Shown: positions 1 through 12,027, counted from the first letter of the stretch. The stretch: 64,000 nucleotides of DNA from Monosporascus cannonballus (GCA_004154925.1 QJNS01000142.1:62001-126000); one strand, 5' to 3'. Notes: a model not told the origin generated them from the letters alone. Numbers and translations are program-made.

Positions 1-1
1 C

Positions 2-2123
2 AATGCGAGCTTTGAGAAATTCTTTGTCGACGTTCTCGGGGTACGGAGACTTGAGGCTAGTATCGTCTACAGTGAGCTACTAGCTTTGAGTGCCGAGGAA
101 GCCACTGTGACGCAGGTTAAAACCCTTATGTGGATCTTGAACTCTCAGCTTGAGATGGAGCCATTAGATTGTTCACCTCAGAATCTATTGCAGCGCCCCA
201 TTCTACCCGTCAGAGGCGTCGACGGTCGGGTAAGCCTCCAACCAAAAGATGCAGAGTTTGCTATTGTTGATCGGAAAAGACTCGGCGCGATCTTCCATGA
301 CGACATTCCATGTCTCGACTTTACCATCGACGAGATCTGCCAACTCAAACTTCTCCTCATGTGGGCGGCTCTTGAAGACCGGTATTTGTCACGCCTGGTC
401 AGAGAGACTTCCGCTCTGGAGTCGCGCGGCACGTTCTCGATCTCCGAATCCAGTCAAGACATCAGAAGGAAGGCCCGTGGGTTATTACGGTACCATTGCC
501 CTGTTCCTACTGCTGATTCACGGATGCATTGATTGAAAGATAGGCTAACGTGACTCCTGTTCAGAATCGCGGTCCATTTCAAGAGTCCACGAGTTACAGG
601 GGACGGGCGAGAGCTCTACCGCTTGTTTCGCAACTCGCAGACACTTGAGACAGCAACGATATCAACCACACTCTCGATTGTTATGCAGGGTAGGGTAGTA
701 GTCTCAAAGGAGGTCGATCAAGGCGAGCTGCATATCGAGAATGATGCCGAGGGGTTGAGGATATACGTCCCACACGATGAGGGTCTGCGGGACACCTGCT
801 TTCATTCTAGCCTCCCAAGGCGTTTAATGGCATGGATAATGGGACAAGCCGGGGCCCAGAATGATGCGCAACTTGATCCCAGCGCGGTTGCGGCTGTTAC
901 GAGTATCCTACCTGCCAAAGCCTCGTCCGTCGAGCGCATCCTTGACGACGAGGGGATCATCGGGGTCAATATTGGCAATGAAGACGACGCGGTGGAGGAG
1001 CCGGCCGATATTGGCAATGAATACAAAGTGACAGAGGCGTCGACCGGTGATCCATTTGCACCTACAACACCTTCAACACCTTCTGCAGCTCTACGAATAC
1101 GATCATACTCCCCGGAACCGAGAACGCCGGATTCCCGCAACCTGGCAGATAGTGAAGATGGATACGTGGAAGGCGAGACACCAGCTACAGAATACACGTG
1201 GGACGAGAGTGGCAGATCAGCGGCGGCTAGGCGCTACTCTCATTTACCCGGACGCTATTTGTCCCCTTCTGATTTCACAACACGCACTTCCGGGGCGCAA
1301 CGGCGCGCGACCAGCGAATACAGGGCGCTTTTATCGCACGTTTTGTCGGCAGCAAGGAATTGCCGACTGTTAGCAGGAGCATTTGACCTCAGCAGTCTTT
1401 CCGACGCACTGGAAGATGATCGAACCACCGCGAGCCGAGCGTTCAACGAAGGCGACCTGTTCGGCGCTGGCATGGCCTCCATGGCACGCGACAAGAAGGT
1501 GGGCGCCGCAGGAGAACTATTCGTAAGCCTACCTACTCTCAGTAACTTCCGTAGATAGAGTCAAGGATGTTAACGGGAACTCCTCTAGGTATTCGAACTT
1601 CTCTCCTCTCTCAATCCCCCTCTCCGCGGATTTTGCCGCGACAATTGGAAGAGCACGATCCGTAGATATGCAACGGCCCATCCGGACTACGCCGACATGA
1701 GCGACTGGACGGGAAATGAGACTTCGGATCTCGAATATAAAGATGAAAATGGCATGCTTACCGAGGCCCTCGTGAGGCATGGGTATCTATCGAGCACCTG
1801 GAGAGGGCGGCGGGCGCAATACTACATCGAGGTGAAGACGACCCCTGGGCCGTGGGATACGCCCTTTTTCATGAGCCATGCGCAGTACGAGAAGGTAGAT
1901 AGCCGAAGCCCCCATTGAACCCAAATACGCACGTCGGGATACTAACCAACCCTTTCAGATGCGTAAGTTGTCCACTGAAGACTCGATCTACGCCATTTTC
2001 CGCGTCTCGGACCTATATAGTACCAGAGTCGGCTGCCGGATCTATATTGATCCTCTGAAACTCGCCAGTGAAGGGCTTCTGGTGTTCACTGCTGACCGGT
2101 GGACGGGGAAACCGCGGGTCTGA
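2..2123 (+). CDS. NOV_C (DUF3883) domain protein, 5'-truncated, four exons
   Basis: The C-terminal 638 residues of a larger protein enter from the left edge, open in frame from base 2. I place exons at 2-489, 565-1522, 1589-1894 and 1959-2123 (TGA). The introns are 75, 66 and 64 bp, begin with GT and end with AG, have GCTAAC/GTTAAC/ACTAAC-like branch sites, and keep one continuous frame. Residues about 300-370 are Ser/Thr/Pro-rich and probably disordered. From about residue 474 the protein matches the NOV_C family: a GELFVFELL start, a DNW..TIRRYA stretch, then YIEVKTT, whose E563-x-K565 fits a PD-(D/E)XK-type fold, and PFFMSHAQYEK. Known fungal members are usually much longer and carry an N-terminal Hsp90/sacsin-like GHKL ATPase; that part would lie outside the window. 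Function is unknown; a nuclease-like or chaperone-like role is inference. The gene shows no RIP damage although it borders RIP-affected DNA. Domain identity is fairly sure, exact splice sites slightly less so. Confidence 0.85.
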
Positions 2124-2396
2124 TACGGACCGTCATAGGGACAACAGGGGAATCATAGGGGGTCTAGAGACATATGTAGCTTAAGAGTTTAAAATCTGAC
2201 GGGGGGGAAAGCAGGTCTGCTGAAGCCCATGGGAGTCGGGACAGATGGCGAGAACATGGCTACCGAAGTGTCACTGGGATAATGCGAAACCTGAAATAAT
2301 ATGTACAGTAAGTAGTCTTAAGTATTCTTTTGCAGCGCGAACCAAGTCTCGAGTATTTGTTATATGGATTATTAGGCAGAGGAGCACTCTATTAAA
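2124..2396. other. 3' flank of the NOV_C gene
   Basis: GC-balanced, non-coding stretch after the TGA. It holds the probable 3' UTR; an A/T-rich AATAATATGTA segment near 2297 could serve in polyadenylation. No ORF, repeat or RNA gene is apparent. Confidence 0.4.
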
Positions 2397-2933
2397 TTGC
2401 TAGGTACAGTGACACGTATTCACCGTATAACTTCACAAGATGAGGCAGAGGTCGACTATTGCGGAGGCCGAAGCACCCTACCAAGTCCACGGATCACGCT
2501 TGCGCAATGCCGTGGGCAACCACCAGCCCAATCTATCTATGAGGCTCAGAGTTTGTGGCCGTCCAGTCTGCTGAGACCATCATGGTTTGCGCATGTTGAA
2601 ATATCTCTAGTGCTGCGTACAAAACAACCTGTCTTTGAGACTATGGGCTTCATTCCGCTTCTAAACGAATTGAAGGCCGCCTTTCAACCCTTCAATTGGC
2701 CATGAGGTTTCTAAAAGAGCATGACGAGATCTCTTTCAAGGCTTTATCCTCCATTGTTGTCCAGGAAGTGCAATTTTTGTTCAAACGCACGTGAGTACAT
2801 TGGTAAAGAATACATAACAAACACTGGATTTTACCACCGCATTCATCATCTAACGTGGAGTGTTTTGCAAATATTTCCTTTAACCGAGTTTGCTTCGCTT
2901 ATATATTCGGTTCGCTTATGTGGTACGTTATAA
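2397..2933 (+). pseudogene. unassigned coding-like scraps, possible gene relic
   Basis: A 102-codon open frame (2397-2705, beginning at TTG) overlaps a second open frame (2639-2790). The second reads like a helical protein segment, rich in Leu/Phe/Lys/Glu (LAMRFLKEHDEIS and onward), and ends at a consensus GTGAGT donor at 2791. Codon use looks protein-like, but no ATG-initiated complete gene or convincing acceptor can be built, and I recognise no domain. The sequence becomes AT-rich to the right. It may be an exon remnant of a gene eroded by the adjoining transposon-rich region, or chance open frames in non-RIP DNA. Confidence 0.25.
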
Positions 2934-3112
2934 TTACTGGACGAAAAGTTAAATGGAAAGCGGTGCCTTTAAGGAGTAATGGAGTGTAACGATTAATGCC
3001 CCGAATCCTTTACGGCATTAAAAGGATATGTTAATGTTGTGGAATATGGGTATCTATGTTAGTCATCAAGCTCTCAGCACCCTGGAAGAACCTTATTTCG
3101 GCGCGCCCACAG
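2934..3112. other. transition to the AT-rich compartment
   Basis: Base composition falls toward AT here. A small imperfect stem (ATCCTTT...AAAGGAT, near 3004-3026) and a repeated GCTTCGCTTAT/GGTTCGCTTAT word (near 2890-2915) are visible. No gene is supported; the 72-codon open frame at 3028-3246 runs into an LTR and is not credible. Confidence 0.3.
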
Positions 3113-3171
3113 TATATAAAAAGCTTCCTAGCCACAGTTTCCTAAAACTTAATTGTAATAAGAGAATTTTT
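3113..3171 (+). repeat. R4 repeat, left half (split by E1)
   Basis: These 59 bases, followed directly by 11967-12027, align end to end with an unbroken copy at 31353-31471. The first half shares a core beginning TATATA.AA and continuing CTTCCTAGCCAC. E1 inserted between the two halves and duplicated TTTTT. The repeat is probably a fragment of an older element; its type cannot be told. Confidence 0.7.
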
Positions 3172-3377
3172 TGTGAGAATACAGCCCCTATAAGGATAAG
3201 ACTGGTAGCCGACCAGCCACCGATCAGCCACCGACCCATTTACTAGTATAAATTTACCATCTGGCTGTTAATGGGAAACGCCAGATGGAAATAACTTAAT
3301 ACATTAATTTTTTGGAATCTGCTTTACGACTGGTTGGAAATCACCTTACCTAATTTATAGCTGTCCATTATTTTACA
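3172..3377 (+). repeat. E1 5' LTR
   Basis: A 206-bp copy with TG...CA termini, alignable without net length change to 11756-11961. Shared landmarks include GAATCTGCTTTACGACTGGT near 3315. Most differences are C/T or G/A transitions. Confidence 0.93.
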
Positions 3378-6300
3378 ATTTTTCAATTTACTGTAAAAAG
3401 TAACGCGATAATTACTAAAAACAGAATTTGTTAACTTCAAAACGAACTTAGGTTATTAATCGAAAAAACCGCCGATCGGAACTTAACCGATAAACGATCG
3501 ATTACAATATAAAAATAAATTAAAAAACTTATAATAAAGCTTTAACCGATAAAGGATTACGGTTTCCGGGATTTTAATTTTGTTAATAACAATTAAATTT
3601 TAGAAATTATAGGTTAATAAAACAAATAATATTTGAAATTATTCCGATAATTGGCCGAATAGTAAATAATAATATAAGTTAAAAAATTAAAATTTTATAA
3701 GTTAATTGCGATATCGTTATAAAAGCTTAAAGGCGATAAATAAATACCGCATTATAATTGCTCGAAATTTTTCGAACGCGCGTTAATTAAAAAAAATTAA
3801 ATAAAAGTTATTACGGAAATTTACGCCCAAAGGCCAAGGCGAAATACCTTTATTTATATTTAATAGGCCATAAACCATATAAATATTTTTATTATAAGCG
3901 TTTAATAATTATACCGCGTTACGCTTAATTATTTTAATTACGAAAAGGAATTAAAAATAAAAGATTTATAAACTTTTATTAGGAAAAGTTTCGTAAATCT
4001 TAACCTTTCTAATAGGGAATATAAAAAATAATGTATGGAATTATGATAATAATTTAATTAATTGCCGTGAGATTTTTACGTTAAATAAAGGTTCTTGGTT
4101 TATAAAATAAAATTTGCGAATACCCTTGATCCGGAAAACGATTAAAATAATAAACATTTTATTTTTAATTATTTTTATAAATTAATATTAAGATTACGAA
4201 ATATTTTGTTACGAAACAAGGTTAAATTAAAACGAATTAATAACGTAATAAATAAAGCAGAACGTTATTAGGACGCCTGGAAAAAGGCGAAAGAAAACTA
4301 ATTATTTTCCGTTAAAAGTATTAATAAAAATAAAAGATTTTATTTTAATATTTTCGAGAAAAAAATTTCTAGGGCAAATTAAAGAAACCGTATAGAAATA
4401 ATGGGGACCGCGGGCGTTCTTATATTCGGAAACCAGATAATTGCCGATTTAATTCCGATTCGAATAAGTCTGTATAATTTAATACCTTTGATTTTTATAA
4501 GGGCTTATTTAAATATTATAATGGTAAGAATTTAGGTTATAGAAATATAGATTACAAATTAAAAAGGGATACGAAAAGTTTTGTTATTCCGGCCATATAA
4601 AAACCGATTTCCGAAAGCCGTATAAAATATTATAGTATATAACGATAAATTGAATTACTTTTTAAATATAAATTTAAAAAAAGCTGGAATAAACGTATAC
4701 GTTTAATTTATTGCGGCTAATAATTACAGGACGGTCGAAATAAAGCCGCCTTTTAAAAAAAGGTATTTATTAAAAAAGTACGGGAGATATAGTAGTATAA
4801 ATAAATATGGATATTAGAGTATAAGTAAATATTATAAATAAAAAATTAACGAAAAGATTTAATTTTCAATTAATTTCCGTAAATATTCCGAGTTGTATTG
4901 GCGTTAACGACGTATATATCAAGTATTATCGAGTTTACGAAATTCCTATTAGCATAATAAATAATAATGGAAACGAACGAAAATTTAAATAAATTTATTT
5001 TGTAATAGATTGCGATCGGAAAACCTCCTATTTTTTATTATTTAAACGCAGAATAAATAGATTAAACATTTTATTAAATATAATTATATATTAATAATTG
5101 TGCGGATTATTATAAAAGGTTAATAAACAAAAAATTATAAATTTAATAATTTTCGATAAGCAAAATTATACCATTAATTTGATAAATTTAGCCGAAAAAT
5201 TAAATATCCCGGAATTCGAAAAATAAAAAGATTAAAAGATAATCGATCTTTGTCTATATTTAAAGAATTTCCGGCAAATATATTTTGAAAAAATAAAGAA
5301 AAAAATATTTTAATTATTAAGAGCAAAACATATAATAACTTTAATCCTATAAAAAATACCTTTATTCGGCTTAATTTATCTTATTTCGGAAATCTAAAAG
5401 AAAATATTTAAAATATATATTTAAAAAAACCTAAAAATAAGCCGGATACGTTATTCGAAAGCCGATATAAAAGTATTAATATTATTCGTACTTAAAAAAG
5501 AAAATAAGTTCCGATTATATATTAATTATAAAGGGTCAAATTAGGTAATAATAAAAAATTAATATTTTTTATTTTTAATTTTAAAAATAATATATTTCTT
5601 AAATTTAATTAAAGTATTTTCAAATATTAATTTTAAAGATATTTATTATTGTATTAAAATTAAAAAACCAATTAAAAAAATTATTTTCCGAATGCGGTAA
5701 AGGTAATTTAAATATATAATTATATTATTTGGCCTTATTAACGTATCGGTTACATTTTAAGCTTATATATATAAAATATTAGTTAAATTAATTAATTATA
5801 TACACATAATTTATTTAAATAATATAATTATTTATTCGGATAACGAAACAAAATATGCAAAATATCTTTATTTGGTTGACGGATAATTATTATAATATTA
5901 ATTATTTGCTAAAACGTTTAAATGCGGATTTTTTTTTAAAAAAAGATAAACTTTTTACAATTTATAATTAATATTAACGGTTTGGAAATGGACCGCCGAC
6001 GGGTCGATGATATTAAAATATGGTTAAAATCAAAATTAATTTATGATATTTAAATATTTTTGGGATTTGTAAACTTTTATCGAAAATATATTATTTATTA
6101 TTTACGTATTACCAAACTTATTATTAGGTTTTTTTAAAAAAACGTAAAGCAAAATAAAATAACAAAATTTCGGTAACCCAAGAAAGCTAAAAAAACGTTT
6201 CGAAATTTAAAAGATATTTTTTAATCGGCAATTATTTTCCGATATTAAGATAATATTAAAAATATTAAAGTTAAAATAAACGCGTTAATAAAAGCTATAT

Positions 6301-8158
6301 TAAGGATATTTTTATAAAAATACGGAAAATATTAATCTTTAATTACTTATTAATTATAAAATTTAAATTTTATCAAAAATAATTAGTTATAAAATAATAA
6401 AAATTATTAGTAATTCTAAAAAGCTCAAAATATTAACGGTAATATCTTAAAAATATAAAAAAGAATTTCATAATATTTACTAATCATATGGCGTTAAAAT
6501 ATAATAAAGGCGCCGGCGCGTAACCTTAAAGGGAAATTAACCTAATAGATTTATTGCTTTACGTAATTTGATTTCGAATTCTAATACCAAACGGACGCCG
6601 TTAACCCGGCAGATAAATTATTTAAACGCCCGGATTATATGTTAAAAACATCGCGTATAAAAACGTAATTTTTACCTTATTCAAAAAATTCGGATTTACG
6701 AATAATATGCTGAAAAACGTACGAAAAACGGTCGCAAATATATAACGCGATTTAAAATATTATAAAAGAGCAAAAAGTCTTATAAAATAACGTAAATTTC
6801 GTTTATTACAAAGTTCTTAAATAGATTTTAAAGAACGAAAATTTAAATAATTATTATTTACGTAAAAAAACGGATAGTTTTTGCTATATAATTATAAGAA
6901 ATTTTCGAAAAACAATAAAGAATTATATATTTACCGAATTTTTTATTTGAAAATAGTAATATAAATACGAATCGTAATAATAATACGATTAATAATTAAA
7001 TAATAATAATTGTAAATTATAACCGTATTACGATCGGATTTTTAAAAGTTTAGAAAAAACGAAATTAATATTAAGGTTATTATTTATAACTAATACATTT
7101 TACGTCTTTTAGTAAAAAAGTTATTTAAAAACGAAACGGTATTTTAACTGAAAAATATTTAATAATTTTACGATTAAATTCGATAGTTATAAATTAAAAA
7201 CTTAAATACTATAAAGGTAATACGGATAAATAAATATTAAGCCGAAATAAAAAAAGATATTTTTTAAATTTAAATAAGGTTTTATATTATCGAGATAAAT
7301 TCGTAATCCCGTCGTAAGATATTTTACGGAAATAATTAATTAATTAATATCATAATAATCCAAAGGTAAATATATAGAATATATCCGTATGCTAGCATTA
7401 ATAATTAAACAATTTTACTAAAAAATATAATAAATAATATCCGAATTATTAGAGCATAATAAAGCCACGTTATAAATTATATGAATAATTATAACTTTTG
7501 CCGTTACGTAAATAATTTTGCTAAAAAAACCTTGTTAAATTTTATTACGGGATTTCCCAAAAATCTAGGTTTAAACGGGTTAAAGTACGACGTAATTTTG
7601 GTAATCGTTAACCGTTTTACGAAATTAAAATTATTTATCTTTACGGTTAAAACTTTAATCGTAACCAAATTAGCCTAATTATTGTACAATAAGATTAAAT
7701 ATAAATTCGATACGCCAGCCAAAATTATTAATGATAAAAATAAGTTATTAACAAATTAATTTTAAGCGAAATTTTGCAAAAAATAAAAAAAATAAAACGG
7801 TAATATCGACTATTTATTATTTGGAAACCGGTAAATAAATAAAATGTATTTATTAGTTTTTAAAATATTATTTCCGTAATTACGTTAATAAGTATTAAAA
7901 TAATTAAATAAAGTTATTGCGAAATACGGAATTCGTATATAATAATATGCGGAATACGTTTATCTGCAGTTTTTTATTCGAAATTTTATATAGGTATTAT
8001 TTAAGAATAATAAAATACCTTTTATAAAAATTTAAAGAATAAATATAAGGAATTAAAAAACGTTTCGAAAAAATGGCGGTTATTTATCGAACAATATACG
8101 AATATTAGGAAAAAATAACGGTAACCCAGAAAAAGTATTATAATTAACGCTATATATT

Positions 8159-8323
8159 TGTAAAGGGCTGCATACGCAGTAACTAAGAATATGGGCCATA
8201 ATAGGTCTATTAAAAAATCTAGGAAACAGCTAAGAAGATGCGTGGGAGCAGCTAGCTATATATATAGGAGCCACGGGATTAACGTTATGCTAATCCCTTT
8301 ATAAGGGCTTTTGGCCCGTAATA
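8159..8323 (-). repeat. E2 left LTR (3' LTR in element sense)
   Basis: This 165-bp copy begins TGTAAAGGGC and ends ATA where an ACA terminus would be expected, consistent with RIP. It aligns without net length change to 9507-9671, sharing the GGGCCATAATAGGTCTATT block. Confidence 0.93.
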
Positions 8324-8329
8324 TAACCC

Positions 8330-9415
8330 CTTTTTCTAAATCTAATCCTTATTTTTTTCCGTTACGCGGCAGACGTTCGTTCGTAATACCTTTTTAAGGA
8401 TTTTGCTCCAAGGCGGCGATATTCGCAAATCTTAATCCGAGAGGTTTTCCGACGATTACGAGAAAACTATACCGCATATTTTACGCCTATACGTTTTTAA
8501 CGCGTTACGCGTTATTAGTTTTGTATTTTCGCGTTATTTTTCTTAAGGTTTTTCTTTTGTTAATTTTTTTAACGTTTCGTAAACGTTAAATTTATTTAAG
8601 TTCTCCCAGGTTTTGTCGAACGCCTTTACGGTTATTTTTTATCGTTTAAATAATAACGGAACTTTTGGGGCCTTATTAACGTTAATATGTCGGACGGCGA
8701 CTTCTTTCCCTTTGGGATAATTTTTCCGAAAATGTTCCGTTTCGCCATACCCTAAATAACGTTTTTCCGTTTGCCAGCGGCGTTTGCGTTAGTAGTTAGC
8801 GGCTAACGTACCGATTTCCACATTTTTTATGGTATCGCCTTCCGACTGGAAAATTATTACGCGCGAACGTACCGGGGTAAAGGCCGCTAAGAACGATATT
8901 TCCGAGCGGCGAAAGAATTACGCGAATTTTTCCCAAATATTAGGCCACTTTTCGTAATTCAGTTATTTTTTTGTTTTAGTATTAAGGTCCGAAATTAATA
9001 AGAAAATTTTGGCTTTATCCGGTTATTTGTTTTTTCCGGACTAATAAAAAATATTTTCGAATATAAAAACGTATTCGGACGTTATTTAAACGTTATATTA
9101 ACATAATTTGGTTAAATATTAATTAGTTTTTTTATTTTTTATTAGGTTTTTTAAGGTAACGGGAATATAATTTAAAAAGGCTTAAAGGTTTGGCTTTTTT
9201 GAGGCTTTTTATATATACCGCAAAAATATTAATTTTTGAAACTAACGGCTAAAGGCTTCCCAGATATAGAAAAATTACATACGATTTTCGCCGATCGCCT
9301 TTCCGTTAACGAATAACTTCCCATTTATTTCGAACCTCCAAACGTTATGGTCCTTACGGCCTTATAATTCGCAAACGGTTCGTAAAACCTAACGGCGCGG
9401 TTTTTCGGTATCCAT
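8330..9415 (-). pseudogene. E2 gag remnant with RIP-altered zinc knuckle
   Basis: A single minus-strand frame of about 360 codons runs from ATG (9415-9413, MDTEKPRR) to the left LTR. It is interrupted only by TAA/TAG codons typical of RIP. The N-terminal half matches Gypsy gag architecture: a VWRFEINGKLF block, a helical segment with LLISDLNTKTKK, then PNIWEKFA..FFRRSE. A zinc-knuckle position at 8758-8717 has the spacing of C-x2-C-x4-H-x4-C, but all three Cys positions read Tyr (TAT) and the His remains (YLGYGETEHFRKNY). The C-terminal part is basic and Lys-rich. Gag would form the capsid-like particle and bind RNA. Assignment as gag is firm; the original length is approximate. Confidence 0.82.
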
Positions 9416-9506
9416 GGCGAATAAGCTGCGTACGAATAGCGGGTGCGTAATGCTGGCGTACTTTTTACGGCGACGAACCGTTCGCGAAAAAGGAGATTTC
9501 TTAATA

Positions 9507-9671
9507 TGTAAAGGGTTGCATACGTAATAACTAAAGATATGGGCCATAATAGGTCTATTGAGAAATCTAGGGAACAGTTAAGAAGATACGTAAAAACAGC
9601 TAGCTATATATACAGGAGCTACGGGATTAGCGCTATGCTAATCCCTTCACAAGGGCCCTTGGCCGGTGATA
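9507..9671 (-). repeat. E2 right LTR (5' LTR in element sense)
   Basis: A 165-bp copy matching 8159-8323. It is followed at 9672 by ATATT, the second half of the target-site duplication, and then by the resumed E1 frame. Confidence 0.93.
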
Positions 9672-10060
9672 ATATTTATAAAATTTTAATTAAGATAATA
9701 AATAAATTTATTAATTAAAATTTTAAATTTAAAAATAAAAAACTTATATTTATTTACATCCGGGTGACGATTAAAAAGTAAATAGGTTTTTAAGCGCATA
9801 AAGTAATTGTTTTACTAAATATAAGCAGATATATAATATATTTCCAGTATTTTTTGTTAAAACCGTAATATAGTCGAAAATCGGATAACGTTTAAATAAT
9901 ATTACCGGACTAAATAAAAAATAAAACAAAATAAGTAATAAAACATATCGTCCGTTACCGAAATAACCGAAAATAACGCAAATATTTAATGAAATAAAAA
10001 GGCTGGCCCGTTAAATATAATATATAAAAATCTCGAAAATATTTTAAATATATATTTAAA

Positions 10061-11755
10061 ACGTTATAGTTATAAAAACAAAATTAAAAATATATATAAA
10101 GAATAAAACGATTTAAAAACCGCAAAATAATAATAATTTAATTGGAAATTAGTTATTTAATAATTATAACTATTATAAAAAATGTTTTAAAGTAAAACTA
10201 AAATATTATAATTAAAATATTATCTAATTATATAATTATTTTTAAACTTTTGGCGAATTATTACCATATTACATGTTAATCGAAAATTTACAAGTAATAT
10301 AAAAAAATTAAACTTTTATTTTGAAAACAAGGTTTCGCGCTTAATTATTAAGTTTTATATTAATTAGCTTTTAATAAATGTATTATAGAAATAAATATAG
10401 AAATATCGGAAAGTAATTGGAAAATATATAACGGCAAAAAGCAGGTATATTTATTATATTTATTAAACGTAAAACTTAAAAAAAAACTTAAAAACGTTTT
10501 ATTTTTTAGGAAATATAAGGCCCAAATAACCGGAATATAATTTATTATTAATTGAAAATAAGGCTTTATCCTTAAAAAGTTTAACGTATTTGAATTTAAT
10601 AACAATTTTACCGAATAAAACCGTTTTTTAATTATAATTATTAATAAATATTACAATTTCGTTAAGGTATTAAAAAATAAGCGGAAGATATTTATAAATA
10701 AGAAATATCACAATATAACGACTTTCCAAAATCGCTTTATTTATAGGGTTATCTTAAAATTACGCCAAATTAGAGATTAATTACAGAATAGCAAGAAAAG
10801 GACCGTAATACTTATAAAAATAATTTAAATTTGTAAACTCATAAAACGGCGTTAAAACTAGATTTCCGCAATTATAACGGACGATCGGAAATCGATTTCC
10901 GTTATATTAAGAAAATAATATTCTTTAATAATAATCGTATTAAAGACAAATTCGGCCTTACGAAAAATATCGAATGAACAATTAATCGTAATTACGTCGG
11001 AATATTCGTATTAAGTACCCGCAATATAAACTCTTTCCAATTTATCGATTAATTCCTAATTATCGATATCGAAGTAAAAAACTACTTAAGCAGTACATTT
11101 AAAAATAATCGGAATTTAAACGGAAATTAAATAATGATATTAATAATATTAAAAATAATTATTTACCGTTGAAAAATTTAATAATAATAATTAATTACAT
11201 TATAATTTAAGGCATCCGGAACTTAAATATAAATCATATAGTAATCGAAATAACGTTATATTATATAAATACAATACGGCTTATTGCCGTCCGTAATACG
11301 CTTAATATTTATTTTATTATCGGTATTAAAAAGAAAACGTTAAAAAAGCTCCTAATTCTCCTTAATATCAAAATATTATTTCTTTTAGAACTTCTTACGA
11401 AAAAGAAATATAACTTACGGAAATAATACGCAAAATAAACGGAAAAGGCGAAATAAAAATAAAAAAAGACGGGAAACCGATCGTAACGTATACGCAAAAG
11501 AAATAGAAATATAAACGCGAAAAGGAAAAAAAAGAAAAAATAAATGAAGTAAAATTAAAAAGGGATTATAATAAGAAATTAGGCGGAACGTATTTAATTA
11601 CGCAATATGGTAAGTATTAATTATTACGGCAATTACCTATAATATAATATAACGGTAAATTATCGACAAATATACGTAGCCAGATTTGCGAAACGTATTA
11701 TATTAAATTAATAATAATATTATTAAGGATTAATAACTTGAAAAGAGAAAATAAT
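10061..11755 (+). other. E1 post-chromodomain region, unassigned
   Basis: About 1.7 kb lies between the chromodomain and the 3' LTR. In one + frame around 11340-11640 there is a Lys/Glu-rich, probably coiled-coil stretch (GKGEIKIKKDGKPIVTYT, then KREKEKKEK) with few stops. Around 10340-11100 other + frames are also relatively open. This may be an extra E1 ORF or a second, older insertion whose ends I cannot see. I recognise no family. Confidence 0.35.
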
Positions 11756-11961
11756 TATAAGAATATAACCCTTATAAAGATAAAGTTGGTAACCGACGGG
11801 ATATCGATTAATTACCGACTTATTTATTAATATAAATCCACCATTTGGCAGCTAGTGGAAAATGCCAAATGGAAGTAATCTAATATATTTACTTCTTGGA
11901 ATCTGCTTTACGACTGGTCGGAAATCACCTTACCCAGCTCACCGCTATCCATTATGTTACA
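11756..11961 (+). repeat. E1 3' LTR
   Basis: A 206-bp copy matching 3172-3377. It ends GTTACA and is followed by TTTTT, the second target-site copy. Confidence 0.93.
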
Positions 11962-11966
11962 TTTTT

Positions 11967-12027
11967 ATTTCCGATATTTTATGTAACTTTATTTTCCGAT
12001 CAGCTTAAATATAACAGTTATAAGCCC
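11967..12027 (+). repeat. R4 repeat, right half
   Basis: This continues the repeat interrupted by E1. It matches 31411-31471, sharing TTTATG.AAC and CCGATC words and ending near ACAGTTA. Confidence 0.65.

Larger units (their letters stand above)
8159..9671 (-). mobile_element. E2: nested gag-only LTR element (TR-GAG-like)
   Basis: A compact 1513-bp element with 165-bp LTRs at 8159-8323 and 9507-9671 and a 5-bp ATATT duplication on both sides (8154-8158 and 9672-9676). It sits inside E1 pol after the integrase core. On the minus strand a purine tract (GAAAAAGGGGTTA, 8324-8339) precedes the LTR at 8323, which sets the orientation. The 1183-bp interior is filled by one degraded gag frame; no protease, RT or integrase sequence is present. 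It would need enzymes from another element. It resembles the terminal-repeat-with-GAG class described in plants; calling it that is inference. Confidence 0.92.
4200..10060 (+). pseudogene. E1 gag-pol remnant (interrupted by E2)
   Basis: A degraded polyprotein on +. A gag-like, Lys/Asn-rich stretch lies near 4200-4700 with a GHIK word near 4586 that may be a zinc-knuckle trace. Reverse transcriptase spans about 5490-5900: a KKENKFRLYINYKG block, then a FKDIYYCIKI block, a LFGLINVSVTF block, and YLNN at 5812-5823 where Gypsy enzymes have YLDD. Both metal-binding Asp have become Asn by G-to-A change. Integrase is clearest at 7481-7678 (FITGFPKNLG, VIVNRFTKL). E2 interrupts the frame at 8158/9672. 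Beyond it, at about 9935-10060, a chromodomain is recognisable (RYRNN, then KGWPVKYN). Almost all stops are TAA or TAG, as expected of RIP on Gln/Trp codons. The exact gag start cannot be placed. Confidence 0.85.
3172..11961 (+). mobile_element. E1: Ty3/Gypsy chromovirus-type LTR retrotransposon, RIP-degraded
   Basis: An 8790-bp element bounded by two 206-bp direct repeats (3172-3377 and 11756-11961). The left copy starts TGTGAG and the right ends GTTACA; the right copy starts TATAAG, a RIP change. The flanks carry TTTTT on both sides (3167-3171 and 11962-11966). A purine-rich tract (AAAAGAGAAAATAAT) precedes the right LTR, so the element reads on +. Inside are degraded gag, reverse transcriptase, integrase and chromodomain, plus about 1.7 kb of unassigned sequence after the chromodomain. 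E2 is inserted at 8159. Every frame is broken by many stops, so the element is not autonomous. Confidence 0.93.

Noticed and set aside
802..1197. 131-codon minus-strand open frame
   Set aside because: It lies opposite exon 2 of the NOV_C gene, whose splicing and domain match are convincing; it is a shadow frame.
10360..10605. 81-codon minus open frame in the E1 3' region
   Set aside because: Hydrophobic, low-complexity product typical of AT-rich DNA; the + strand is at least as open there, so neither is called a gene.
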